From positions 1 through 64,000 of the forward strand of contig NZ_VZPG01000003.1 of the NCBI RefSeq assembly GCF_008801715.1: a stretch of DNA of 64,000 bases. The letters are read 5' to 3'. Positions 48,404-56,833 of this stretch are shown one piece after another. Every line of letters begins with the position of its first letter. The first letter of the stretch is position 1. Position numbers and translations under genes: made by a program. This DNA comes from Pseudochrobactrum saccharolyticum. Lineage in GTDB: Bacteria; Pseudomonadota; Alphaproteobacteria; Rhizobiales; Rhizobiaceae. The notes under the pieces are model-generated. The model saw only the letters and a program-made list of their open reading frames with translations, searched no databases and had not been told where the DNA came from.

Positions 48404-49053
48404 TCCCGGTTTTGGCGGAACAATTCCATAACTGGCTACCGCAAATGCTCAGCGGCCTGCGGATCAGCCTGATTGTCACCGGAATGAGCCTGCTGATCGG
48501 CATCCCGCTGGGCTTTTTTCTGTCGCTCGGCGTAATGTCCAAGACAAAACCAACCCGCTGGGCTGCGCTGACGCTAGTTGAAGTGGGGCGTGGTGCGCCG
48601 TCTCTGGTTCTGCTGCAATTTGCCTATTTCGGCCTGCCTTCTGTCGGTCTGACACTAACCTCCTGGTCGGCCAGTATTGTGGCTCTGAGCTGGACAACCG
48701 GTGCTTATACCAGTGAGATCATCCGTGCCGGTTTGCAATCTGTCCCCGCTGGGCAGCGTGAGGCAGCTCAAGCAATCGGTCTGACACCGCTGGATATGAT
48801 GCGCTTTATCGTTGTGCCGCAAGGTCTGCGTATCGCCATTCCGGCTCTGCTCGGCTTTGCGATCCTGATTTTTCAGACCACATCCTTGTGTTTTGCCATT
48901 GCGCTGCCGGAGCTGACAGCCCGCGCCTATGAAATTGGAACCAATACATTCCAATATCTGCCAGCCCTGATCCTGGCTGGTCTTCTCTACCTGCTCATTT
49001 GCATTCCGGCGACGCTGATTGTCGGCGTCATCGAAGCCCGTGCGCAGCATTAA
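48400..49053 (+). CDS. Amino acid ABC transporter permease 2
   Basis: A 217-aa HisMQ-type permease: LPQMLSGLRISLIVTGMSLL, LVEVGRGAPSLVLLQFAYFG, and EAA loop QREAAQAIGLTPLDMMRFIV. Pairs with permease 1 to form the channel. Followed after 23 bases by the binding protein gene with AAAGGGGAAA. Confidence 0.92.
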   Translation: MIPVLAEQFHNWLPQMLSGLRISLIVTGMSLLIGIPLGFFLSLGVMSKTKPTRWAALTLVEVGRGAPSLVLLQFAYFGLPSVGLTLTSWSASIVALSWTTGAYTSEIIRAGLQSVPAGQREAAQAIGLTPLDMMRFIVVPQGLRIAIPALLGFAILIFQTTSLCFAIALPELTARAYEIGTNTFQYLPALILAGLLYLLICIPATLIVGVIEARAQH

Positions 49054-49076
49054 ATAAGCAACAAAAAGGGGAAATC

Positions 49077-49907
49077 ATGAATAAGTTTTTTACACTCACA
49101 CTGGCTGCCGGTCTTAGCAGCACTTTTCTGGCAGGCGCTGCTTTTGCACAAGATTGCACGCCGCAGCATAAAATCACCACTGTTGAAGCCGGTTATCTGA
49201 CGATTGCAGCACCGACTTTCCCGCCTTTCTCCATTCCTAAAGGCGAAAGCGATCTCAGCGGTGTGGATGGTGAAATCGTCAAGGAAATCGCTGCCAAAGA
49301 ATGCCTGAAAATCAAAATCGCACCGGTTGAATATGCAACAGCCATTCCGTTTGTTGTTTCAGGTCGTGCAGATATTGCCATCGGCAATTATTACCGCACC
49401 GATGAGCGGCAGAAAGTGGTCAATCTTTCCGCTCCGCTCTATCTCGATCAGATGGGGCTCTATTCCAAAGAAGGTGTGACCGCTGTTGCCCAGCTTGAAG
49501 GCCGTAATGTCGGTACCGTACAGGGCTATCTCTGGGTCAATGAGCTGAAAGCCATTCTCGGCGATAAACTCAGCCTCTATAACAACTATGTCGCGCTTTA
49601 TCAGGATCTGGAAGCCGGACGTATCGAGATCGCAATTGACGGCGTTGCTGTCGGTACTGCCGCGCAGCAAGGCGGCGCGCTGAAAGATGTTCAGATTAAA
49701 GTTTCAGAAAAAGACGAGCGCGTACAAAGCTCTGTCTATCCGGCACAGGCCGGTCTGCCGCTTTCCAAAAACAATCCGGATCTGCTCGCTGCCGCCGATG
49801 ATGTGGTCAAAGAGCTGCATAAATCCGGTCGTATGGTCGAAATTCTCAAAGAATACGGCCTGTCTGAGAGCGCTGCAGATGTCGGTGAAGCCCGCCTGAT
49901 CAAGTAA
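49077..49907 (+). CDS. Amino acid ABC transporter substrate-binding protein
   Basis: A 276-aa periplasmic protein with a signal peptide (MNKFFTLTLAAGLSSTFLAG then AAFA) and SBP family 3 fold: GYLTIAAPTFPPFSIPKGES, GVDGEIVKEIAAKECLKIKI, RADIAIGNYYRTDERQKVVN. Family 3 proteins bind polar amino acids, opines or related compounds. Last gene of the transporter operon, followed by a hairpin. Confidence 0.92.
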   Translation: MNKFFTLTLAAGLSSTFLAGAAFAQDCTPQHKITTVEAGYLTIAAPTFPPFSIPKGESDLSGVDGEIVKEIAAKECLKIKIAPVEYATAIPFVVSGRADIAIGNYYRTDERQKVVNLSAPLYLDQMGLYSKEGVTAVAQLEGRNVGTVQGYLWVNELKAILGDKLSLYNNYVALYQDLEAGRIEIAIDGVAVGTAAQQGGALKDVQIKVSEKDERVQSSVYPAQAGLPLSKNNPDLLAAADDVVKELHKSGRMVEILKEYGLSESAADVGEARLIK

Positions 49908-49923
49908 CAGGTTTTATTGATGG

Positions 49924-49951
49924 CTCCCCTGCTTTATTGAAGGCGGGGGAG
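49924..49951 (+). terminator. Hairpin terminator after the ABC operon
   Basis: CTCCCC/GGGGAG stem around a 16-base loop, followed by TTATATTTAA. Lies 16 bases past the stop. Moderately T-rich tail. Confidence 0.6.
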
Positions 49952-49983
49952 TTATATTTAACTAATTGATATTATTATATAAT

Positions 49984-50742
49984 TTAATCATCGTCTTCCG
50001 ATTTGGGTTTGCCTTCATACCGGATCAGGAAGACGGCCATGCCTAAAACCATCAAGGCCAATGAAAACCATGTCAGTGCATAGACCAGATGATTATCTGC
50101 AAATTTTACTACGGTCAGCCCGCCTTCCGGCCGGTCAGCACGGTTTTGGGCGCCATTCGCATCAATGAAATAGTCCGGCACATTCTTCACATCGGCATGT
50201 TTGGCAAAAGCCTCAATATCACGGGCATACCAGATATTTTTTTCCGGCTCATTCTGACGCAAGAAGAAGCCTTTCGGCTCTGTCAGGCGTAGCAGGCCTG
50301 TGACTGTTGTTTCGCCTTCAATCTGACCGCTTGTACGGTTGAGAGGATCGCGCCTGGCACTTGCAACATAACCGCGATTGATAAAGACGGTCTCGCCATT
50401 ATCGCGCAGAAAAGGTGTGACAATCCAATAGCCTGAACCCCGCTCGGTCAGTGCACCGACGGCGATCTCCTTATTATTAAGATAATGACCGGAGAGCGTC
50501 ACAGCACGATATTCATAAGCTTTCTTGTCAGCATTCTGCCAGGCATTGATATCAGGCGCGGAAACAGGGTTTGCATTGATATTTTGCTCGACGCGGGCGA
50601 TCAGATCATGTTTCCAGCTTAAACGCTTGACCTGCCAGAGACCAAGCGCGCTCAGACCGGTGATTAGCAGACCGGCAATCAGAGAAATCAGCACAATTTT
50701 CGTGCGTTTTGATCCGGATGAATGGGTCTGATTTTCTGCCAT
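49984..50742 (-). CDS. SURF1-family cytochrome oxidase assembly protein
   Basis: A 252-aa protein with two terminal membrane helices (residues 15-36: IVLISLIAGLLITGLSALGL; 220-240: LVYALTWFSLALMVLGMAVF) and the SURF1 core between: LGLWQVKRLSWKHDLIARVE, VTLSGHYL, GYWIVTPF, VFINRGYV. SURF1 helps insert heme a into terminal oxidases. No oxidase genes are near, so this is a stand-alone copy on the secondary replicon. Confidence 0.9.
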   Translation of the reverse strand: MAENQTHSSGSKRTKIVLISLIAGLLITGLSALGLWQVKRLSWKHDLIARVEQNINANPVSAPDINAWQNADKKAYEYRAVTLSGHYLNNKEIAVGALTERGSGYWIVTPFLRDNGETVFINRGYVASARRDPLNRTSGQIEGETTVTGLLRLTEPKGFFLRQNEPEKNIWYARDIEAFAKHADVKNVPDYFIDANGAQNRADRPEGGLTVVKFADNHLVYALTWFSLALMVLGMAVFLIRYEGKPKSEDDD

Positions 50743-50970
50743 GAACTTAATCTCTTTATGTCTTTGATGCTGGTCTTTGTCTCTATGCCTTATCCCTAGT
50801 CAGGCAAATCAGAATTTACATTACGCACAATTGTTTGAACGCGTTGTTGTCATAAAAAGCGACTATGTCGGTACAATGACCTTCACTCAGAGCATTTCCC
50901 AAGCATGTTAAATCAACTTGGACAGGTTGCGATAATACGACAAACAAAGGATTCAGTTTGAAATAGACGC

Positions 50971-52209
50971 TTAGTGCCTTATATTGGATAGGGCGCGCAG
51001 TGCGGGTTTTACGCAATATTGGCCGTGTTCTGCCTGCTGGGTTAATTTTCGCAAATATCCGCCGGCAGAGCGTATTTTATCTGAGCGTTCAAGGATTGCC
51101 GCAAGGGTAACCGCTGCATTGATCTCTCCCATAATTTCACAAGCCTTTTGCCATGCAGAAACGGTAATCCCGAGCATCGGACGAATATGCCCTGCTGTAA
51201 GGATTAAATCACGCCATTGATGAATACCATGCTGTGCGTAATGGCTGATTTGCGGACAATGTTGTAAAATTTCCTGAAGATCAGGTGTTGATGTATGAGT
51301 TTGCACTTTAGAGTCATGCCGCAAATTTTTTGATATTGGCTCTGGTTTAATGTTTTCGCGATTTTGTACCTGTTTGTTATCAAAAGATTCTATGTTTGAA
51401 TTCTGAATGTGGTGCTCATTTTCGCATACATTGCCGCTCGTTTTTTGTTCTGAAACCTTTGAAAGATAAAGATTTTCCACGTTTTTGCGTAAAATGCTCA
51501 AAGCCTGTTCGCGTTTACCCAGATTTTCCAGCGTGCCATTGCGTTCAACGCGGCCGGAAAGTGCCTGTAACTGATCATAAAGAGTATTCCAGTCCCCTTC
51601 CCTCCCCTCATTGAGGGCGGCCAGAATGGTTTTGGAAATATCGCGGAGATGAATTGTAATGTTGAAACGCAATTGCTGACGGATACGTGCCTGTTCACGC
51701 AATTCAGTTGCATGGGTTTCAATTTCTGAGGCTTTAAATGTCAGTGGTGACAGATCAAAACCAAAGGCCATGGCAATTTCACCATTGCTGTCGCGGCGCA
51801 CAAAACGCTTACCATTGGGGCTGTCACGGCGCAAAATGAAACCAAGTTCAACGAGAATGGCAATATGACGACGGATTGTCGGGGCTGACATTCCGCGCAG
51901 GCGCATGGAAAGCTCGTGATTGGACGGAAAGACGATCAGAGCAACGCGGCTGTCGAGAATTTTATCGGGATAAAAACTCAGCAGAGCTTCAAGCACAGCA
52001 ATAGTGCGCGAAGACAGCTGATAGGCTTCACGGGCTTCTGTTAAAGCACGCAACAACTTCCAGCGATCAAAGCTGTGATGATCCTGTTCAATTTCACTCT
52101 GTTTCTGACGCACTTCTTTCTGTTGTTGACGAAGTTTCTCGTAACTCAGAAAATGCGCAGCATTCATCATTCGTCCGCCAAACGGGGACGTCGCAAAATG
52201 CTCAGTCAT
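50971..52209 (-). CDS. repC: Replication initiator RepC
   Basis: A 412-aa RepC. N-terminal winged-helix part: FDRWKLLRALTEAREAYQLS, LEALLSFYPDK, SNHELSMRLRGMSAPTIRRH; C-terminal domain near 320-410 with the conserved WRDLILTAGHIRPMLGI. It initiates replication of repABC replicons from an origin inside its own coding sequence. Separated from repB by a 330-base gap that holds the counter-transcribed RNA. Confidence 0.95.
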   Translation of the reverse strand: MTEHFATSPFGGRMMNAAHFLSYEKLRQQQKEVRQKQSEIEQDHHSFDRWKLLRALTEAREAYQLSSRTIAVLEALLSFYPDKILDSRVALIVFPSNHELSMRLRGMSAPTIRRHIAILVELGFILRRDSPNGKRFVRRDSNGEIAMAFGFDLSPLTFKASEIETHATELREQARIRQQLRFNITIHLRDISKTILAALNEGREGDWNTLYDQLQALSGRVERNGTLENLGKREQALSILRKNVENLYLSKVSEQKTSGNVCENEHHIQNSNIESFDNKQVQNRENIKPEPISKNLRHDSKVQTHTSTPDLQEILQHCPQISHYAQHGIHQWRDLILTAGHIRPMLGITVSAWQKACEIMGEINAAVTLAAILERSDKIRSAGGYLRKLTQQAEHGQYCVKPALRALSNIRH

Positions 52210-52294
52210 TTGTTACCTCATTTGAGGCAAGCAAAAACACTGCCGGAACATTGCCGACTCTTGACTTTTGATCGCGAAAGTGATTCTCTCTAAT

Positions 52295-52346
52295 TGCTAC
52301 ATCGAAAGAGGGCTTCCGGTTCGGTAACGTTCAGGGGGCCTTTTTT
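52295..52346 (+). ncRNA. Counter-transcribed RNA (incA-type) between repB and repC
   Basis: On the strand opposite to repABC, TTGACT at 52261 and a T-rich -10 area precede a segment ending in a hairpin (GGCTTCC with GGGGGCC, with G-T pairs) and TTTTTT at 52341-52346. Position, size of about 50 nt and orientation match the antisense RNA that limits RepC in repABC plasmids. The exact 5' end is a guess. Confidence 0.55.
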
Positions 52347-52539
52347 CTTGCCGTTTTTTCCTATCTGTTAAAACTGGCTCTGTCGTTTTCGGGGCTTTTG
52401 ATCTGGTAGCGCCCTTCTCACTCCATAAACCGTGTGGTTCCTTCATTTATGCTGTTGATAATTTCAGTCTGTTATTTCTGAAATTATTTGTAACGCCTGA
52501 TACGCATTACTAACGCGCAGAGAGAAGACGGGGATAGAT

Positions 52540-53625
52540 TTATCCGTTTTTCTTCTGCTGAAATTGTTCATAAAGCTCAGCCATCTCACCGGCGAGATAT
52601 TCCGCAAAACCTTCCGCATCATGACGCTGCAGATCAAACTGCGCCCTGCCCTGCTGTAACCGTAACAAGCCAAGGCTCTCGCCATTGCGTGTTTGCAGCT
52701 TCTGCTCTGCAGGTTTGTTTATTTCCGGCTTCTCTGTTGCGGTGAGCTTCTGGAGCAGATGCTGAAAACGTAGATCCGTTTCCGCATCTTTGAAGTCACT
52801 GTCAGTGATAATACGCTGAGCCTGTTTGAGCTGCAGCTTATCACGCAGAACATCTGCTAATTGCATCCAGCGCGGTCTTCCGACTTTTGGTGCTGGCCCA
52901 ATCGCACGGATAATCTGTTCCGGAATGGCTGCTGCCACTTGCAGGAAACGTGTCATTTCTGCCTTATGCAGCGACAGAGCATCCTGAACAGTGGAGCGTT
53001 CAAAACCACGCTCAATCAAAGCCTGAGCGAATAAAGCACGCTCAATGAAAGAAAGATCACGGCGCTCGCTGTTTTCTTTACCTTGCGCAAGAACGAGCTC
53101 TGCATCGGTCAGCGGCTTGATAAGCGCTTTTACCGGTAATCCAAGCCGTGCAGCAGCACGCATACGACGGTGACCATAGGCGGCCTGAAAACGCCCAGCC
53201 TGATAGGGATGCGGGCGTACCAGAATAGGCACCTGCTGGCCATGCTGATGCAGGCTTTGCACCAGAGCCAGAAATTCCGGATCATCGGTTTCCTGACGGG
53301 TCAGACGATCTTCAACGAAGGAACCGTCAATCAGCGAAGCATCAAGTTCAACCACCTGATCGCCTTTGGCGAGGCTTTCAGAGAGTTGTTTGGCACTTTC
53401 CAACTCACGGGACATATCGGCCAAGGACAGCCCCATAGCCTTGACGGCGCCGGAACGGCTGGCTGAAGGACGGATCAGCTGATCGGGTGTTTTCTCCGGT
53501 ACTGATACCGAAGCCTCAGCTTGTGATGATGAGACTGAAACCTCTGGAGCTTGTGGCTCTGATGCTGCCGGTAAGGGCGCACCGAACAATGCCTTTAACT
53601 GATTTTTGCGGCTTGGGCTGTTCAT
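52540..53625 (-). CDS. repB: Partition protein RepB (ParB-like)
   Basis: A 361-aa ParB homologue. RepB/ParB box near 120-200: LVQSLHQHGQQVPILVRPHP, QAAYGHRRMRAAARLGLPVK, LVLAQGKENSERRDLSFIER; HTH near 200-240 (FERSTVQDALSLHKAEMTRF). It binds the parS palindromes at 53685 and 55301. Its ATG overlaps the repA stop by 4 bases. Confidence 0.95.
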   Translation of the reverse strand: MNSPSRKNQLKALFGAPLPAASEPQAPEVSVSSSQAEASVSVPEKTPDQLIRPSASRSGAVKAMGLSLADMSRELESAKQLSESLAKGDQVVELDASLIDGSFVEDRLTRQETDDPEFLALVQSLHQHGQQVPILVRPHPYQAGRFQAAYGHRRMRAAARLGLPVKALIKPLTDAELVLAQGKENSERRDLSFIERALFAQALIERGFERSTVQDALSLHKAEMTRFLQVAAAIPEQIIRAIGPAPKVGRPRWMQLADVLRDKLQLKQAQRIITDSDFKDAETDLRFQHLLQKLTATEKPEINKPAEQKLQTRNGESLGLLRLQQGRAQFDLQRHDAEGFAEYLAGEMAELYEQFQQKKNG

Positions 53626-54914
53626 GCCTTACCTCCCCTCGCCGGACGGTTCCAGGCGGAATGGATCAGTGCTTCAATCTCGCCGTTGACAGCTGTCAAC
53701 GACTCCATCGCCCTGTCATAAGTGACACGACTGAAATTCTCGCGACCAACTTCATAAAGTGTCTGTTTGGTCAGACCGGCATCGGAAACAGCAGTTGATT
53801 TAACCATGGGTGCTGTGAGCACACGGTCACCAAATTGGGCGCGCAAGAAACCTGCAATTTGTGCTTGCGGGCCGTCATTTGGTTCATAACGCGTAATCAG
53901 ATAGCGCAGGAAGTCGAAATTCAGCGATCCGCCGGCTTCACGTACGACTGAAAGCAGGTCGGATGTCATGAACAGAAACTGGCTCATGGATGCGACATCA
54001 AGCATTTGTGGATGCACGGTAACAATCACTGATGTTGCTGCGCACAAAGCTGACAAGGTCAGAAAGCCGAGTTGCGGCGGGCAGTCCAGAACAACCACGT
54101 CATAATCATCTGCGACTGATTGCAAAGCAGCCTGAACACGGGTGAAGAACATATCAGCGGCAGGACCGCGGCGCTCGGCGAGAACACGCGGCGTGGTATG
54201 TTCAAATTCCTGCAGTTCCAGATTGCCGGGGACAAGATCGAGCCCGTCAAAATAGGTTTTACGGATAATATCTCGCAAAGGGCGCTGTGCTTCATCGTAA
54301 CGGATAGCACCATAGAGCGTATCATTGCCGCTCAGATCCAGTTCCGGCTGATAACCGAACAAGGCCGACATAGATGCCTGCGGATCGAGATCAACTGCCA
54401 AAACGCGCAGGCCGGACAAAGCCAGATGCTGCGCCAGATGGGTAGTGGTTGTGGTTTTGCCAGAGCCGCCTTTGAAATTGGTGACGGCAATAACCTGCAG
54501 ATGCTCGCCGCGTTCTTCATCGCGCCATGGCAGATAGTTGCGGTTTTTATTCGCATTTTGCTCGGTCAGCAAATGACGCAGCGCATTAATATCTTCCAGC
54601 GTATAGAGACGGCGACCGCCGGAGCCGGTTTCTGGTTGCGGGCCTTCACCGGCAATGGACAGTTGACGCAGATAGCTGTCGGAAACGCCAATAAGCTTGG
54701 CTGCTTCACTGCTGCTGAATTTGCGCAGGATCTTGTTCGACGCCGGTGCAAACAGACGTTCGCGCATGGCTTGTAATTGCGCAGATAAAAGCTCGGCATC
54801 CGCAGCGATTGCACGGTCTGCCGCCAAAGGTGCATTTGCAGCCTTGTTTGTGGTTGCTAAATGCTGCTGTGCATCAGCAACAATATCTGCCCAATTCGTC
54901 GTCAATTTATCCAA
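53622..54914 (-). CDS. repA: Partition ATPase RepA (ParA-like)
   Basis: A 430-aa ParA homologue. N-terminal HTH near 60-110: AAKLIGVSDSYLRQLSIAGE, RRLYTLEDINALRHLL. Deviant Walker A: TNFKGGSGKTTTTTHLAQHL; VDLDPQASMSALFGYQPELD; Walker B VVLDCPPQLGFLTL. It moves replicon copies apart and represses the operon with RepB. A parS site lies inside its 3' coding end, and another upstream. Confidence 0.95.
   Translation of the reverse strand: MDKLTTNWADIVADAQQHLATTNKAANAPLAADRAIAADAELLSAQLQAMRERLFAPASNKILRKFSSSEAAKLIGVSDSYLRQLSIAGEGPQPETGSGGRRLYTLEDINALRHLLTEQNANKNRNYLPWRDEERGEHLQVIAVTNFKGGSGKTTTTTHLAQHLALSGLRVLAVDLDPQASMSALFGYQPELDLSGNDTLYGAIRYDEAQRPLRDIIRKTYFDGLDLVPGNLELQEFEHTTPRVLAERRGPAADMFFTRVQAALQSVADDYDVVVLDCPPQLGFLTLSALCAATSVIVTVHPQMLDVASMSQFLFMTSDLLSVVREAGGSLNFDFLRYLITRYEPNDGPQAQIAGFLRAQFGDRVLTAPMVKSTAVSDAGLTKQTLYEVGRENFSRVTYDRAMESLTAVNGEIEALIHSAWNRPARGGKA
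53685..53700. promoter_or_regulatory. parS palindrome inside repA
   Basis: GTTGACAGCTGTCAAC, a perfect 16-bp palindrome that fits the repABC parS consensus GTTNNCNNNNGNNAAC. Located in the coding 3' end of repA. Confidence 0.9.
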
Positions 54915-55300
54915 CCTTTATGCGCAATGGCCGCGTATAGTCGTAAACCACTGCTTTTCTTTGTCCATCATGCTACGATTCGGACAAAATTACTAATCTG
55001 TTAACGCAAGTGCTTAAATCAACACTGGAAAACGCAAATAACAGATGCAGTGGCGAGTAACGGTAAACCGGCAAAATTTTGTAATTATTCGTTAGAAGAG
55101 TGTAAAATCCTGCAGAGAAAGTCAAATTATTTATAGTTAACGGATATTAACTGCTCTGCAACGCATTCTTGCAGTCAAAAACCGAAGCCGGTGATAGTGC
55201 GTAGGCGGTGCGCTCTCTGTACGGAGATGCTCTGTGTGGGACTGGCGTGATGATGGTGTGAGTTTGCAAGGCTCATCAATCTGTGTCTGATCGTGATCCG

Positions 55301-55316
55301 GTTGACAGCTGTCAAC
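55301..55316. promoter_or_regulatory. parS palindrome upstream of repA
   Basis: A second exact copy of GTTGACAGCTGTCAAC, 387 bases upstream of the repA start and 15 bases past the end of the YigZ-family gene. The gap 54915-55330 holds this site and the repA promoter region; no gene is seen. Confidence 0.9.
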
Positions 55317-55330
55317 ACTGCTTGCCGTTT

Positions 55331-55933
55331 TCAGAAACTCAGATCTTCTGCCTTGTCCGCAATCTGAATTCTGCCTGCCGTTATATCTGTGAGCATACGT
55401 AGTACAGCGTCTTTTTGATGTGACGGAATTTCCAGCCGCAAATCCGCTCCGGTATTATGAAAATCTTCCGATGCGATTGTCAGATGTTCGACCCCAGCAA
55501 GGCGCGCTTTTATCAAAGCGAGTTCAGAAAAATGTGCACGGATAAAACTTGTCTGGGTCGGGATAAGCTCAACCAGTTCCGAAGCGCGCAGGCATAAGGC
55601 TGCAGTGCCGCCATAGGCACGGATCAGGCCGCCGCTGCCTAGCAATATTCCGCCAAACCATCGGGTGACAAGCACCACAACATTGTCGAGTTCCAATCCG
55701 TCAATGGCTTGCAGGATCGGTTTGCCCGCTGTGCCGCTTGGCTCACCATCATCATTGAAGCGATAATTTTGCCCCATACGCCACGCCCAACAATTATGAT
55801 TGGCATCACTATAGGATTCACGGGCGATAAAATCTTTGGCAGCTTCTTCATCAGCGACGGGAAGTGCAATGGCAAGAAAACGGCTTCGTTTGATTTCCTG
55901 CTCAAAAACTTCTCGTTTTGCTAGCGTAAACAT
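55331..55933 (-). CDS. YigZ/IMPACT-family protein
   Basis: A 200-aa protein. IMPACT N-domain in residues 10-120: SRFLAIALPVADEEAAKDFI, HNCWAWRMGQ, FNDDGEPSGTAGKPILQAID, VVLVTRWFGGILLGSGGLIR. C-terminal ferredoxin-like domain near 130-195. Family members associate with ribosome or stress functions; the role is not settled. Full length. Confidence 0.92.
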   Translation of the reverse strand: MFTLAKREVFEQEIKRSRFLAIALPVADEEAAKDFIARESYSDANHNCWAWRMGQNYRFNDDGEPSGTAGKPILQAIDGLELDNVVVLVTRWFGGILLGSGGLIRAYGGTAALCLRASELVELIPTQTSFIRAHFSELALIKARLAGVEHLTIASEDFHNTGADLRLEIPSHQKDAVLRMLTDITAGRIQIADKAEDLSF

Positions 55934-56042
55934 GGCGTCTCAATTTCTGCGGATGAATGCTGTCTGACAATATTCATTGTTTTAAAGCGCATGAATATTG
56001 TGAGTGTTCTGATAGCAGATAATGTCCGCAGCACCAAATGTA

Positions 56043-56681
56043 TCACGAATGATGCCGGTAGGAATGACGCTGATGAAATTGCTCAAGCTCGCGGGCAGAG
56101 GGCAGGGTGCCGGAAAATATTGCCACATAAGACGGCACACGCTGCATTCGTGTTGTCACATCCTCATTTGTATTGAGGCTGATATAGCCGATCTGGGTGA
56201 GATAGAGGGCTCTTGAACGGACATCTGCCAGCAGAGGCTCACAACCGTGGCGGATAAACATAGATCGTATAGCTTCAAGACGGGTAGCGTCAGCCTCATT
56301 TAAAGCCTGCGCAACCGCAGGAGACTGTACACCCCAACTGCGTACGGCATGTTCGAAGCTGCTGTCGAAGACCGTGCGGTCAAGCCAGCAGTCAAACAAA
56401 TTGAGGGTGGCTTCGCTCAGGCTTTGTGCATCTGTACCGGCCTGCCGGAGGAGGGCTGTGGTATTTTTTTCCTGCCAAAGCTGTAACAGCGCATCAAGCA
56501 ATGCATCACGATCTTTAAAGAACCAGTAGAAACTGGTGCGTGATAATTTCAGCATTTTGGCCAGTGTCAGAATCCGGACATTGTCGATACCGCTTTCCAA
56601 TAATACCTGATAGGCGGCATCCAGCCAGAGTTCCTTTGAGCCACGCCAGCCGCTCTCACCGTCATTATCAATTGCGGACAT
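56043..56681 (-). CDS. TetR-family regulator
   Basis: A 212-aa TetR. HTH: AAYQVLLESGIDNVRILTLA, KMLKLSRTSFYWFFKDRDAL. The ligand domain is near 70-205. It diverges from the flavoprotein gene at 56834; a long inverted repeat in the gap is its likely operator, so it probably represses that gene and itself. Confidence 0.9.
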   Translation of the reverse strand: MSAIDNDGESGWRGSKELWLDAAYQVLLESGIDNVRILTLAKMLKLSRTSFYWFFKDRDALLDALLQLWQEKNTTALLRQAGTDAQSLSEATLNLFDCWLDRTVFDSSFEHAVRSWGVQSPAVAQALNEADATRLEAIRSMFIRHGCEPLLADVRSRALYLTQIGYISLNTNEDVTTRMQRVPSYVAIFSGTLPSARELEQFHQRHSYRHHS

Positions 56682-56759
56682 ATATAATCCTTTTAAAATT
56701 ATTATTATAATTCAGATGTTTAAGTTCACTGACGGGGTACATCTTAACCTGACTGCGAT

Positions 56760-56804
56760 AAAATGTACACTGCTGTATATAAAATTGACAGTATTGTACA
56801 TTTT
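56760..56804. promoter_or_regulatory. Inverted-repeat operator between TetR gene and flavoprotein gene
   Basis: Two 17-base arms (56760-56776 starting AAAATGTACA; 56788-56804 ending TGTACATTTT) match at 15 of 17 positions around an 11-base spacer. TTGACA at 56785-56790 lies within it, so binding would block the rightward promoter. Confidence 0.7.
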
Positions 56805-56833
56805 AATTAGGCTCCCTCAAAAAGGGGAATGCA

